NCBI RefSeq assembly: GCF_000021305.1
Contig: NC_011772.1
Coordinates: 1,030,001-1,094,000 of the forward strand
Direction of reading: 5' to 3'
Origin: Bacillus cereus G9842
GTDB lineage: Bacteria; Bacillota; Bacilli; Bacillales; Bacillaceae_G
DNA length: 64,000 nt
The translations under genes and the position numbers were made by a program. The number at the start of each line of letters is the position of its first letter. Positions within the stretch are counted from its first letter, which is position 1. The notes beneath the pieces were generated by a model. The model was given only the letters and a program-made list of their open reading frames with translations, was not told the DNA's origin and searched no databases. Below, piece by piece: positions 8,101-17,052 of the stretch.

Positions 8101-8143
8101 AAATGTTATTACTCGATTCGATGGGAGTAATAACATTTTTTAT
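8101..8143 (+). terminator. Intrinsic terminator
   Basis: AAATGTTATTACTC (8101-8114) is perfectly inverted at 8125-8138 and followed by Ts. It closes the unit containing the 7553 gene and the CPCC relic. Confidence 0.85.
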
Positions 8144-8435
8144 TTAATGCTGAAAGAATTACTGCCGTCTTATAAAGTAATAAGAAGGACTACATCGGTA
8201 AATTTTATTGATGGATATATTAGGAATGAATACAAAAGTATAGATGTATAGTCGACTTTGTGTATTTAATGTTATCATATTGAATGATATGGAAATTTTT
8301 AATAGAATAAGTAACTAAAAATTCAAAGGTAATGAAGCTTTTGTTGTATAAAGAAAATACTTAGTAGTAATCAACAATATTAAAAATAAGATTCGTATTT
8401 ATATAAATTTAGTAGAAATGGGGTTTTAAAAAGGA
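8144..8435. other. AT-rich gap before the adhesin-linked TetR gene
   Basis: No gene is apparent. I see no copy of the ACCGTC..GACGGT palindrome that controls the adhesin promoter, only one GCCGTCT half-like string near 8163. The ribosome binding site for the next gene is AAAAAGGA just before 8436. Confidence 0.5.
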
Positions 8436-8972
8436 ATGAGTATCAGCATAACGCGGCAAAAGATTTTGGCGGCCGCTTCTCAAATTGTGCAATGTAAAGG
8501 GGTTGCTAAATTAACCTTAGAAGCAGTGGCAAAAGAGGCGGGTGTAAGTAAAGGTGGATTATTGTATCACTTTGCAAATAAAGAAGCTTTAATAGAAGGT
8601 ATGATAGTCAGAGGGATAGAGGATTATGAGGGCGCTATTTACAATAAAGTAGCGGAAGACTCAGAGAGGAAAGGGAGATGGGTTCGCTCTTTTGTAGAGG
8701 AAAGATTAAGTAATGAGAGAAGAACAGAAGAGTTGTCTAGTAGTATGATGGCAGCATTCATGTTAAAACCTGAATTACTTGAGCCATTACAACAATCATT
8801 TCAGCAACTGCAAAAGAATATAGAAAACGATGAGATAGATTCAGTTTGTGCAACAATTATTAGATTAGCAGCAGATGGATTATGGTATTCGGAATATTTA
8901 GGGGTTGGCAGACTAAGCCCCGAGTTAAGAGAAAAAGTGATTCAAGCTCTTATTGATAATTCGTATAAATAG
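8436..8972 (+). CDS. TetR/AcrR family regulator, probable repressor of the adhesin gene
   Basis: A 178-residue protein whose N-terminal helix-turn-helix is LTLEAVAKEAGVSKGGLLYH (about residues 26-45), followed by FANKEALIEGMI. The C-terminal half is helical, of the TetR_C type seen in small TetR regulators. It lies 324 bases upstream of the giant adhesin on the same strand and is separated from it by a terminator. The adhesin promoter carries a TetR-style palindrome, and no copy was seen before this gene. Control of the adhesin is inferred from position and operator, not shown. Confidence 0.88.
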   Translation: MSISITRQKILAAASQIVQCKGVAKLTLEAVAKEAGVSKGGLLYHFANKEALIEGMIVRGIEDYEGAIYNKVAEDSERKGRWVRSFVEERLSNERRTEELSSSMMAAFMLKPELLEPLQQSFQQLQKNIENDEIDSVCATIIRLAADGLWYSEYLGVGRLSPELREKVIQALIDNSYK

Positions 8973-8994
8973 AATATACGAACTATATAATGCG

Positions 8995-9042
8995 AAAACA
9001 ATTCACCATTACTTATTTAATGTAGTGGTGAATTGTTTTTTT
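8995..9042 (+). terminator. Intrinsic terminator of the TetR gene
   Basis: AAAACAATTCACCATTA (8995-9011) pairs with TAGTGGTGAATTGTTTT (9023-9039) with one G-U pair and runs into Ts. The TetR gene and the adhesin are therefore separate transcripts. Confidence 0.9.
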
Positions 9043-9073
9043 TATTAGAAAAATAGAACAATTTTATAGAGTA

Positions 9074-9102
9074 TTGAATTATAACCGTCCAGACGGTATA
9101 GT
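9074..9102 (+). promoter_or_regulatory. Adhesin promoter with an operator between -35 and -10
   Basis: TTGAAT (9074-9079) and TATAGT (9097-9102) are separated by exactly 17 bases and make a sigma-A-type promoter. The palindrome ACCGTCCAGACGGT (9084-9097; 6-base perfect arms, 2-base centre) fills the spacer. A repressor bound there would block RNA polymerase. Transcription should start near 9109, leaving a leader of about 190 bases before the ATG at 9297. Confidence 0.75.
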
Positions 9103-9154
9103 AATATTTGGTTTAAGAGGAAAATGAAACAAAAAAAGAATAAAAGATATTTTT

Positions 9155-9230
9155 AGCACACTATTCGAAAGGATAGGCCGCAAAGCTTAGAGTCTACGGT
9201 AATACATATTGGTTACTAAGATCGTCTGGT
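9155..9230 (+). promoter_or_regulatory. Cyclic di-GMP-I riboswitch (GEMM-I) aptamer
   Basis: The leader reads AGCACACTATTCGAAAGGAT, then AGGCCGCAAAGCTTAGAG, then CTACGGTAA and GGTTACTAAG. The GAAA tetraloop arm, the conserved GCAAAGC core and the second arm capped through CGGTAA/TTAC match GEMM-I architecture. The aptamer sits directly before a terminator whose 5' arm overlaps the 3' end of the aptamer. A c-di-GMP-I riboswitch controlling a collagen adhesin gene has been described in B. thuringiensis, reported as an on-switch as far as I recall. Secondary structure was judged by eye. Confidence 0.87.
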
Positions 9231-9267
9231 TGCACATTTTTGATGCAACCGGACGGTCTTTTTTTGT
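9218..9267 (+). terminator. Riboswitch-controlled terminator in the adhesin leader
   Basis: GATCGTCTGGTTGCA (9220-9234) pairs with TGCAACCGGACGGTC (9244-9258) and is followed by seven Ts. Its 5' arm shares bases with the end of the c-di-GMP aptamer. Ligand binding should therefore compete with terminator formation and let transcription continue. Confidence 0.85.
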
Positions 9268-9296
9268 TATATAAATATAAAAAATAGGAGGGAACT

Positions 9297-12200
9297 ATGC
9301 AAATGAAAAGTACTAAAAGGCATATTTCAATGGTTTCATTAGTTTTTCTAGTATTATTTTCAGTGCTGAATGTGTGGGCTCCAGTTATTCAAGCTGCTGT
9401 GATGAAAAGTCCAGTGGACGAAATTAATATTTCCCGTACTGATGGCACGACATCTGAACCGTATCAAGCCTCAGATGGTATGAAAGTAGAAGTGAAGTGG
9501 TCAGCTAAAGAAAAAATAAAAAGTGGAGATCAATTCACAATTGATATGCCAAAAGAGTTTCGAAAAGACCTTATGAATATGAGTTTTCCTTTAAAAGATG
9601 CTGAAGGAAAAACAGTTGGTACATGTGAGATGAAAAAGGGTCTATTAACGTGTACTATGGGTGATTACGTAGAAGGAAAGAATAACATTAAAGGCTCTTT
9701 ATTCGTAGAATTCTACTTTGGTCTAGAAGCATATGATGGTGTTAAAGAAATTCCATTAGAATTTAACGTTGATGGTCAAATCGTCAATAAAGAAGTAAGT
9801 GTAAATAATACGACAGAGAGACCGAAGCCACAGCCCAATACGGAAAATTTATTGAAATGGGGTTCTTATAATCAAGAAGATCCTTCAATTGCTGATTGGC
9901 TTGTATACGTAAATGCAACTGGAACAGAAATGCAAGATCTTAAATTAACAGATACATTAGGACCTGGGCATGAGTTAATTACAGACAGCGTAGTATTAGA
10001 AGAGGCTGTATTTGAAGATGGTTATGCACCAACAAATATTAAGCCAGCAGATTTATCTAACATTAAAATAAATGCAACGAAGACTGGATTTACAATTGAG
10101 TTTCCAGACAGTTCAAAAGGTTATATTTTAAGATATAAAACAAAGGTTACAAATCCTGCTGCAAAGCCTCATAAAAATACTGTGAAATTAGAAGGTAAAA
10201 ATATTAAAACTGAAGAAAAAGTAGGACAAGTATTTGTAAGTGGTGGAGGAGGATCCGGTTCAGGTGACAATAATCCACCTAGCATTGAAAAAAATATAGT
10301 TGATGAGAATGGCAAGCTTGTAGAGAATGAGCAGTTAACACAAATGGATCAAGTTATTCAATACCAAGTTGGTACACATATACCGAACGATCCTCCTAAA
10401 TACACATCTATGGTAATTAGTGATGATTTAGAAGATGTTTTAGAAGTATTAGAGGCAAAAGTGTATGATCAAAATGGCCAAGATATTACTTCTAAAGGAA
10501 CGTTAAATATAGATAAACAAAGAAGTGAAGTAACATTTACGTTTGGTGAGAGTTTTGACTATAAGTCATATGAAGACCAGATAATCAATCTCAGTATCAA
10601 GGCGAAAATAAAAAATAATGCAGACTTATCTTCTTACGTAGATAAGAAGATTCCTAATAAAGCGGAATTGCATTTTGATGATAAAACATTAACATCAAAA
10701 GAAGTAACTATTACGCCGCCTGAAGCTCCAAAAGATGGTACAGTATTGATTCATAAAACAGATTCTGAGAATCCGAATAAAGGGTTAAAAGGTGCCGAAT
10801 TTGAAGTTCGAAATAGTGCAAATGAAGTTGTTGCAAAACTAAAAACGGACGAAAAAGGTTTTTCAGTACCTCAAACTTTAGCTCCTGGGACGTATAAAAT
10901 TTATGAAACAGTAGCACCAGAAGGATATCAAAAATTAACAAGCCCAGTAGAGGTTACACTTCAAGCTGGAGAAACAAAAACAATTGAAATTAAAAATACT
11001 ATGCAAAAGGGTCAAATTGAAGTAAAGAAAATTGATTCGGAAAATGGTGAAAAACCATTGGAAAATGCAGAGTTTGATATAGTAAAAGACGGTGTAGTAG
11101 TCGAACATATTGTTACAGATAAAGATGGTAAGGCAATCTCTAAACCGTTAGCACCAGGAAAATATATTTTAAAAGAAACAAAAGCACCTGAAGGCTACCA
11201 ATTAAAAGAAACAGAGTTCGAAGTAAATGTAACAGGGGACGGCATATTCCCAATACAAGTGGAAAATGCAATGGTAGACAAAGGGAATATAGAAATTACA
11301 AAAGTGGACAAAGAAAACGGGGCAGTATTAGCCGGTGTCGAATTTGAAGTCCAAGATGAGAAAGATGGCGTAGTAAGAAAAGTAGTAACAGATAAAGATG
11401 GAAAAGCAAACGTTTCAGATCTATCAGTAGGAAAGTACAAATTAGTAGAGACGAAAAGCTTACCAGGTTACAAAAATCTAGCAGAACCAGTACTATTTGA
11501 AATTACAAAAGGTATGACAAAAGCTTTATCAATAAAAGTAGAAAATGAGCAGTTAGACAAAGGCTCAGTAGAAATTACAAAAATAGATAAAGATAGTCAA
11601 AAAGTATTAGAAGGCGTAGTCTTCGAAGTGCAAGATGAGCAAGGAAAAGTAGTAACAGAAGTAAAAACAGATAAAGATGGTAAAGCAAAAATCTCAGATT
11701 TATCAGTAGGAAAGTACAAATTAGTAGAGACGAAAAGTTTACCTGGCTACAAAAAGCTAACAGAACCAGTATCATTCGAAATTACAAAAGGTATGACAAC
11801 AGTCCTATCGTTGAAAGTAGAAAATGAACAGTTAGATAAAGGTTCAGTAGAAATTACAAAAGTAGATAAAGACAACAAAAAAGCATTAAAAGGCGTAGTC
11901 TTTGAAGTGCAAGATGAAGCTGGAACAGTAGTAAAGGAAGTAAAAACAGATAAAGATGGTAAAGCAAAAATCTCAGATCTATCAGTAGGAAAGTACAAAT
12001 TAGTAGAGAAAGAAAGTTTACCAGGCTATAAGAAACTAACAGATCCAGTATTATTTGAAATCAAAAAAGGCATGACTGAAGTTCTATCATTAAAAATAGA
12101 AAATGAAATGGTAGATACGGGAAATGTAGAGATAACAAAGATAGATAAAGATAATAAAGCACCGTTAGCGGGAGTAACATTCATCGTCCAAGATGAAAAG

Positions 12201-15200
12201 GGTAATGAAGTTACAAAAGTAACGACAGATAAAGATGGAAAAGCAAATGTTTCAGATTTACCTGTAGGAAAGTATGAATTAGTAGAGGTAGAAAGTTTAC
12301 CTGGTTATAAAAAGCTAGAAAAACCAGTATCATTTGAAATCAAAAAAGGCATGACCGAGGTTCTATCATTAAAAGTAGAAAATGAAATGGTGGATACAGG
12401 GAATGTAGAGATAACAAAAATAGATAAAGATAGTAAAGCTCCATTAGAAAATGTTGTATTTGAAGTACGTGATTCAAAAGGAAAAGTAGTTACGAAAGTA
12501 ACGACGGATAAAGAAGGAAAAGCAAATGTTTCAGATTTACCTATTGGGAAGTATGAGTTGGTGGAAGTAGAAACACCGGCAGGATACAAACCACTAGAAA
12601 AGCCAATTTCATTCGACATTGAAAAGGGTAGAGTAACAGCATTAAAGCTAACAGTAGAAAATGAATTAGTAGATACAGGAAATGTAGAAATTACAAAAGT
12701 AGATAAAGAAAATAAAGATGTTTTAGCTGATGCAGTCTTTGAAATTCAAGATGAAGCAGGACAAGTAGTCGCTAAAATAACGACAGATAAAAAAGGACAA
12801 GCACAAGTTACTAATTTATCAGTCGGCACATACAAGTTAGTAGAAGTAAAAGCACCAAAAGGATATAAACAATTAGTAGATTCGATTATTTTCCAAATTG
12901 AAAAAGGCATGACAAAATCTCTTGCTTTAACAGTAGAAAACGAAATGTTAGACAAGGGAAATGTAGAAATTACAAAAGTAGATAAAGATAGTCAAAAATT
13001 ATTAGAAGGCGTAGTCTTCGAAGTTCAAGACGACAAAGGCAAAGTAGTAACAGAAGTAACGACAGATAAAGAAGGAAAAGCAACAATTTCAGATTTATCA
13101 GTAGGAAAGTATAAATTAGTAGAAAAAGAAAGCTTACCAGGTTACAAAAAATTAACAGAACCAGTATTATTCGAAATCAAAAAAGGTATGACGAAAGTTT
13201 TATCATTGAAAGTAGAGAACGAACTGTTAGATAAAGGTTCAGTAGAGATTACAAAAGTAGACAAAGAAAGTGGCGCGTTATTAGAAGGCGTAACATTCGA
13301 AGTGCAAGATGAAAAAGGCAAAGTAGTAACGAAAGTAAAAACAGATAAAGATGGAAAAGCAACAATTTCAGATTTATCAGTAGGAAAATATAAGCTAGTA
13401 GAGGTAGAAAGCTTACCAGGATATAAAAAACTAGCGAAGCCAGTATCATTCGAAATCAAAAAAGGTATGATAGAAGTCTTATCATTAAAAGTAGAGAATG
13501 AACAGTTAGATAAAGGCTCAGTAGAAATTACAAAAGTGGACAAAGAAAGTGGCGCGTTATTAGAAGGCGTAACATTCGAAGTGCAAGATGAAAAAGGCAA
13601 AGTAGTAACGAAAGTAACAACAGATAAAGAAGGAAAAGCGAAAATTTCAGATCTATCTGTAGGAAATTACAAACTAGTAGAAGTAGAAAGCTTACCAGGC
13701 TACAAAAAGCTAACAGAGCCAGTATCATTCGAAATTAAAAAGGGTATGACAGAAGTCTTATCATTAAAAGTAGAGAATGAACTAGTAGATAAAGGTTCAG
13801 TAGAAATTACAAAAGTAGATAAAGATAGTAAAAAAGTATTAGAAGATGTAGTCTTCGAAGTGCAAGATGAAAAAGGCAAAGTAGTAACGGAAGTAAAAAC
13901 AGATAAAAATGGTAAAGCAAAAATCTCAGACTTATCTGTAGGAAAGTACAAATTAGTAGAGAAAGAAAGCTTACCAGGTTACAAACAATTAACAGAACCA
14001 GTATCGTTTGAAATCAAAAAAGGAATGACAGAAGTTCTATCATTAAAAATAGAAAATGAAATGGTAGATACGGGAAATGTAGAAATTACAAAAATAGATA
14101 AAGATAATAAGGCACCGTTAGCAGGGGTAGTCTTTGAAGTTCAAGACGACAAAGGCAAGGTAGTAACGAAAGTAACGACAGATAAAGCTGGAAAAGCAAC
14201 AGTTTCAGATTTATCAGTAGGAAAGTACAAGCTAGTAGAAGTAGATAGTTTACCAGGCTACAAAAAATTAGAAAAGCCTGTACCATTTGAAATTACAAAA
14301 GGTATGACAAAATCTTTAACGTTCACTGTAGAAAATGAAATGGTAGATACGGGGAATGTAGAAATCACAAAAATAGATAAAGACAGTAAAGCACCATTAG
14401 AAAATGTTGTATTTGAAGTACGTGACTCAAAAGGAAAAGTAGTTGCGAAAGTAACGACAGATAAAGAAGGAACAGCAACAGTTTCAGATTTATCTATTGG
14501 AAAGTATGAGTTAGTAGAAGTAGAAACACCGGTAGGATACAAACCACTAGAAAAGCCAGTTTCATTCGAAATTGAAAAAGGTAGAGTTACAGCATTACAA
14601 TTGACTGTAGAAAATGAATTAGTGGATGTAGGAAATGTAGAAATTACAAAAGTAGATAAAGAAAATAAAGATGCTTTAGCTGATGCAGTCTTTGAGATTC
14701 AAGATGCAGCAGGACAAGTAGTCGCTAAAATAACGACAGATAAAAAAGGACAAGCACAAGTCACTAATTTATCAGTTGGCACATACAAGTTAGTAGAAGT
14801 AAAAGCACCAAAAGGATATAAACAATTAGTAGATCCGATTACTTTCCAAATTGAAAAAGGTATGACAAAATCTCTTGCTTTAACAGTAGAAAATGAAATG
14901 TTAGACAAGGGAAATGTAGAAGTAACAAAAGTAGATAAAGATAGCCAAAAAGCATTAGAAGGCGTAGTCTTCGAAGTACAAGATGAGCAAGGCAAAATAG
15001 TAACTGAAATAACGACAGATAAAGAAGGAAAAGCAAACGTTTCAGATCTATCAGTAGGAAAATACAAATTAGTAGAGACGAAGAGCTTACCAGGTTATAA
15101 GAAGTTAACGGAACCAGTATCATTCGAAATTAAAAAAGGTATGACGAAAGTCTTATCATTGAAAGTAGAGAATGAACAGTTAGACAAAGGTTCAGTGGAG

Positions 15201-15836
15201 ATTACAAAAATGGCTGCTGAAAGCAAGGAAGTCTTATCAGGAGCTGTGTTTGAAGTTCATGATGAAGCGGGCAAAGTAGTAGTGAAAGTAACAACAGATA
15301 AAGATGGAAAGGCAAAAATCGCAGATCTATCTGTAGGTAACTACACACTAGTAGAAGTAGAAGCACCAAAAGGATATGAAAAATTAACTAATCCAATTCC
15401 ATTTGAAATTACAAATGGAATGATAAATGCAGTTCAATTAGAAGTATTAAACAAATTGAATCATTTAGCACCACCAGTTCCAGAAACACCAGATCCAGAA
15501 AAGCCTGGAACACCAGATCCAGAGAAACCTGGAACACCAGATCCAGAGAAACCTGGAACACCAAATCCAGAAAAACCTGGAACACCAGATCCAGAGAAAC
15601 CTGGAACACCGAATCCAGAAAAACCTGGAACACCAGATCCAGAGAAACCTGGAACACCGAATCCAGAAAAACCTGGAACACCAGGTCCAGAAAAGCCTGG
15701 AACACCGGGTCCAGAAAAACCGGAAAAAGAATTACCAAAGACAGGGCAGAAAATGCCTGTGGAACCATATATGGGAGCACTTCTTGTAATGATGAGTTTT
15801 GGATTACTCGTATTAGGTAGAAAACAGCAGAGATAA
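9297..15836 (+). CDS. cap: Giant LPxTG collagen adhesin with 17 Cna-B repeats
   Basis: This 2179-residue cell-wall protein starts at the ATG at 9297 (site GGAGGG). Residues 1-34 are a signal peptide ending ..PVIQAA. About 35-320 and 330-475 look like Cna-type adhesion (SDR-like) domains. Residues 479-2055 hold 17 Cna-B/SpaA-type repeats of about 93 residues, each with ITKVDK and YKLVE. These carry the Lys, Glu and C-terminal Asn (in VENE) expected for internal Lys-Asn isopeptide bonds. A PEKPGTP stalk follows, then the sortase signal LPKTG (2146-2150), a membrane segment and a basic RKQQR tail. It should bind host matrix, such as collagen. It is controlled by the palindrome promoter and the c-di-GMP riboswitch. 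The symbol follows the B. thuringiensis collagen adhesion protein; exact orthology is not verified. Confidence 0.92.
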   Translation: MQMKSTKRHISMVSLVFLVLFSVLNVWAPVIQAAVMKSPVDEINISRTDGTTSEPYQASDGMKVEVKWSAKEKIKSGDQFTIDMPKEFRKDLMNMSFPLKDAEGKTVGTCEMKKGLLTCTMGDYVEGKNNIKGSLFVEFYFGLEAYDGVKEIPLEFNVDGQIVNKEVSVNNTTERPKPQPNTENLLKWGSYNQEDPSIADWLVYVNATGTEMQDLKLTDTLGPGHELITDSVVLEEAVFEDGYAPTNIKPADLSNIKINATKTGFTIEFPDSSKGYILRYKTKVTNPAAKPHKNTVKLEGKNIKTEEKVGQVFVSGGGGSGSGDNNPPSIEKNIVDENGKLVENEQLTQMDQVIQYQVGTHIPNDPPKYTSMVISDDLEDVLEVLEAKVYDQNGQDITSKGTLNIDKQRSEVTFTFGESFDYKSYEDQIINLSIKAKIKNNADLSSYVDKKIPNKAELHFDDKTLTSKEVTITPPEAPKDGTVLIHKTDSENPNKGLKGAEFEVRNSANEVVAKLKTDEKGFSVPQTLAPGTYKIYETVAPEGYQKLTSPVEVTLQAGETKTIEIKNTMQKGQIEVKKIDSENGEKPLENAEFDIVKDGVVVEHIVTDKDGKAISKPLAPGKYILKETKAPEGYQLKETEFEVNVTGDGIFPIQVENAMVDKGNIEITKVDKENGAVLAGVEFEVQDEKDGVVRKVVTDKDGKANVSDLSVGKYKLVETKSLPGYKNLAEPVLFEITKGMTKALSIKVENEQLDKGSVEITKIDKDSQKVLEGVVFEVQDEQGKVVTEVKTDKDGKAKISDLSVGKYKLVETKSLPGYKKLTEPVSFEITKGMTTVLSLKVENEQLDKGSVEITKVDKDNKKALKGVVFEVQDEAGTVVKEVKTDKDGKAKISDLSVGKYKLVEKESLPGYKKLTDPVLFEIKKGMTEVLSLKIENEMVDTGNVEITKIDKDNKAPLAGVTFIVQDEKGNEVTKVTTDKDGKANVSDLPVGKYELVEVESLPGYKKLEKPVSFEIKKGMTEVLSLKVENEMVDTGNVEITKIDKDSKAPLENVVFEVRDSKGKVVTKVTTDKEGKANVSDLPIGKYELVEVETPAGYKPLEKPISFDIEKGRVTALKLTVENELVDTGNVEITKVDKENKDVLADAVFEIQDEAGQVVAKITTDKKGQAQVTNLSVGTYKLVEVKAPKGYKQLVDSIIFQIEKGMTKSLALTVENEMLDKGNVEITKVDKDSQKLLEGVVFEVQDDKGKVVTEVTTDKEGKATISDLSVGKYKLVEKESLPGYKKLTEPVLFEIKKGMTKVLSLKVENELLDKGSVEITKVDKESGALLEGVTFEVQDEKGKVVTKVKTDKDGKATISDLSVGKYKLVEVESLPGYKKLAKPVSFEIKKGMIEVLSLKVENEQLDKGSVEITKVDKESGALLEGVTFEVQDEKGKVVTKVTTDKEGKAKISDLSVGNYKLVEVESLPGYKKLTEPVSFEIKKGMTEVLSLKVENELVDKGSVEITKVDKDSKKVLEDVVFEVQDEKGKVVTEVKTDKNGKAKISDLSVGKYKLVEKESLPGYKQLTEPVSFEIKKGMTEVLSLKIENEMVDTGNVEITKIDKDNKAPLAGVVFEVQDDKGKVVTKVTTDKAGKATVSDLSVGKYKLVEVDSLPGYKKLEKPVPFEITKGMTKSLTFTVENEMVDTGNVEITKIDKDSKAPLENVVFEVRDSKGKVVAKVTTDKEGTATVSDLSIGKYELVEVETPVGYKPLEKPVSFEIEKGRVTALQLTVENELVDVGNVEITKVDKENKDALADAVFEIQDAAGQVVAKITTDKKGQAQVTNLSVGTYKLVEVKAPKGYKQLVDPITFQIEKGMTKSLALTVENEMLDKGNVEVTKVDKDSQKALEGVVFEVQDEQGKIVTEITTDKEGKANVSDLSVGKYKLVETKSLPGYKKLTEPVSFEIKKGMTKVLSLKVENEQLDKGSVEITKMAAESKEVLSGAVFEVHDEAGKVVVKVTTDKDGKAKIADLSVGNYTLVEVEAPKGYEKLTNPIPFEITNGMINAVQLEVLNKLNHLAPPVPETPDPEKPGTPDPEKPGTPDPEKPGTPNPEKPGTPDPEKPGTPNPEKPGTPDPEKPGTPNPEKPGTPGPEKPGTPGPEKPEKELPKTGQKMPVEPYMGALLVMMSFGLLVLGRKQQR
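10731..15450 (+). repeat. Seventeen Cna-B coding repeats of about 279 bp
   Basis: Seventeen units can be read, each starting near [KT]G[NS][IV]E[IV]TK. Units 6-9 (from about 12114) and 13-16 (from about 14066) carry the same ordered variants: NKAPLAG, SKAPLEN, then a NKD(V/A)LAD, then SQK(L/A)LEG. They lie 1952 bases apart, very close to seven units. A seven-unit block duplication is therefore likely. Units 10 and 11 are also nearly identical to each other. Confidence 0.9.
15487..15723 (+). repeat. 24-bp tandem repeat coding the PEKPGTP stalk
   Basis: About ten units encode [D/N/G]PEKPGTP. The D/N/G position varies and the rest is nearly constant. It forms the proline-rich wall-spanning region just before LPKTG and is a likely site of length change between strains. 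Confidence 0.9.
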
Positions 15837-15844
15837 TAAAAGTG

Positions 15845-15884
15845 AAAAGGTATCCTCAAAGTATTTGAGGATACCTTTTTTAAC
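15845..15884 (+). terminator. Adhesin terminator
   Basis: AAAAGGTATCCTCAAA (15845-15860) is perfectly inverted at 15864-15879 and followed by Ts. A second hairpin (GCATCTAG against CTAGATGC) follows at 15895-15918. Confidence 0.9.
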
Positions 15885-16314
15885 ATAAAAAAAGGCATCT
15901 AGCAAAAGAACTAGATGCAAATAAAAACACTTGGGAAGACAAAATTCTTCCCGTTTCCCGTATGTAATTATATCAAAAAAATTATAAAAAACTAGTTATA
16001 TTTAAAATATAATTTTAAAAAAAGTTATATACATAAATAATTGCAATACTCGCAGTTTTCTCTTTCTGAAAAATACATTTCTTTAATTTTGAATATTAAG
16101 ACTAATGTTGAAAAATCTTCAGATAATTAGAAAAAATAACCAAGAGGATATATAATATTGCTTAAGAAATAGTTTTAATGGATTACATATATTTCATTTG
16201 GTGTATTAATTGAATATCATAATTTTTAATTTTATTAAGCAAGAATCTCGGTTACTTATTGCATTTCTAACATAGGGTGAGAAAGAAAAATACAATAGTG
16301 TGGAGGTTTTTATA
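15885..16314. other. AT-rich region upstream of the hil operon
   Basis: It holds the second hairpin at 15895-15918 and a small GGGAAG/CTTCCC hairpin near 15931-15950. About 300 bases of very AT-rich sequence follow with no convincing gene. The hilA promoter must lie here; no unambiguous -35/-10 pair was identified. Confidence 0.5.
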
Positions 16315-17052
16315 ATGACGTTTGTTCTTAGTAAAATGAGTGGCTTTAGCATAGAAGAAAAGGTACATGAATTTGAATCTAAGGGATTCCTTGAAATCTC
16401 AAATGAAATCTTTTTACAAGAGGAAGAGAATCATCGTTTATTAACACAAGCACAGTTAGATTATTATAATTTGGAAGATGATGCGTACGGTGAATGCCGT
16501 GCTAGATCTTATTCAAGGTATATAAAGTATGTTGATTCACCAGATTATATTTTAGATAATAGTAATGATTACTTCCAATCTAAAGAATATAACTATGATG
16601 ATGGCGGTAAAGTTAGACAGTTCCATAGCATAAATGATAGTTTTTTATATAATCCTTTAATTCAAAATATCGTGCGTTTCGATACTGAATTTGCATTTAA
16701 AACAAATATAATAGATACAAGTAAAGATTTAATTATAGGTTTACATCAAGTAAGATATAAAGCTACTAAAGAAAGACCATCTTTTAGTTCACCTATTTGG
16801 TTACATAAAGATGATGAACCAGTAGTGTTTTTACACCTTATGAATTTAAGTAATACAGCTATTGGCGGAGATAATTTAATAGCTAATTCTCCAAGGGAAA
16901 TTAATCAGTTTATAAGTTTGAAGGAGCCTTTAGAAACTTTAGTATTTGGACAAAAGGTTTTCCATGCCGTAACTCCACTTGGAACAGAATGTAGTACTGA
17001 AGCTTTTCGTGATATTTTATTAGTAACATTTTCTTATAAGGAGACAAAATGA
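16315..17052 (+). CDS. hilA: L-isoleucine 4-dioxygenase HilA (Fe(II)/2-oxoglutarate-dependent)
   Basis: About 245 residues. The protein closely matches the B. thuringiensis L-isoleucine dioxygenase (IDO/HilA), which converts L-isoleucine, 2-oxoglutarate and O2 to (2S,3R,4S)-4-hydroxyisoleucine, succinate and CO2. The iron ligands are visible as WLHKDDEP (His164, Asp166 here) and FHAVTP (His217), equal to 159, 161 and 212 in the shorter published numbering. The ATG at 16315 has a GGAGG site 8 bases upstream; an ATG at 16336 would give a shorter form. It overlaps hilB by 4 bases. The match is from memory of the family and was not aligned. Confidence 0.93.
   Translation: MTFVLSKMSGFSIEEKVHEFESKGFLEISNEIFLQEEENHRLLTQAQLDYYNLEDDAYGECRARSYSRYIKYVDSPDYILDNSNDYFQSKEYNYDDGGKVRQFHSINDSFLYNPLIQNIVRFDTEFAFKTNIIDTSKDLIIGLHQVRYKATKERPSFSSPIWLHKDDEPVVFLHLMNLSNTAIGGDNLIANSPREINQFISLKEPLETLVFGQKVFHAVTPLGTECSTEAFRDILLVTFSYKETK

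Noticed and set aside
11195..15898. Many long antisense open frames across the adhesin repeats
   Set aside because: They recur with the repeat period, lack ribosome binding sites and follow from the biased AAA/GAA/GTA codon use of the coding strand.
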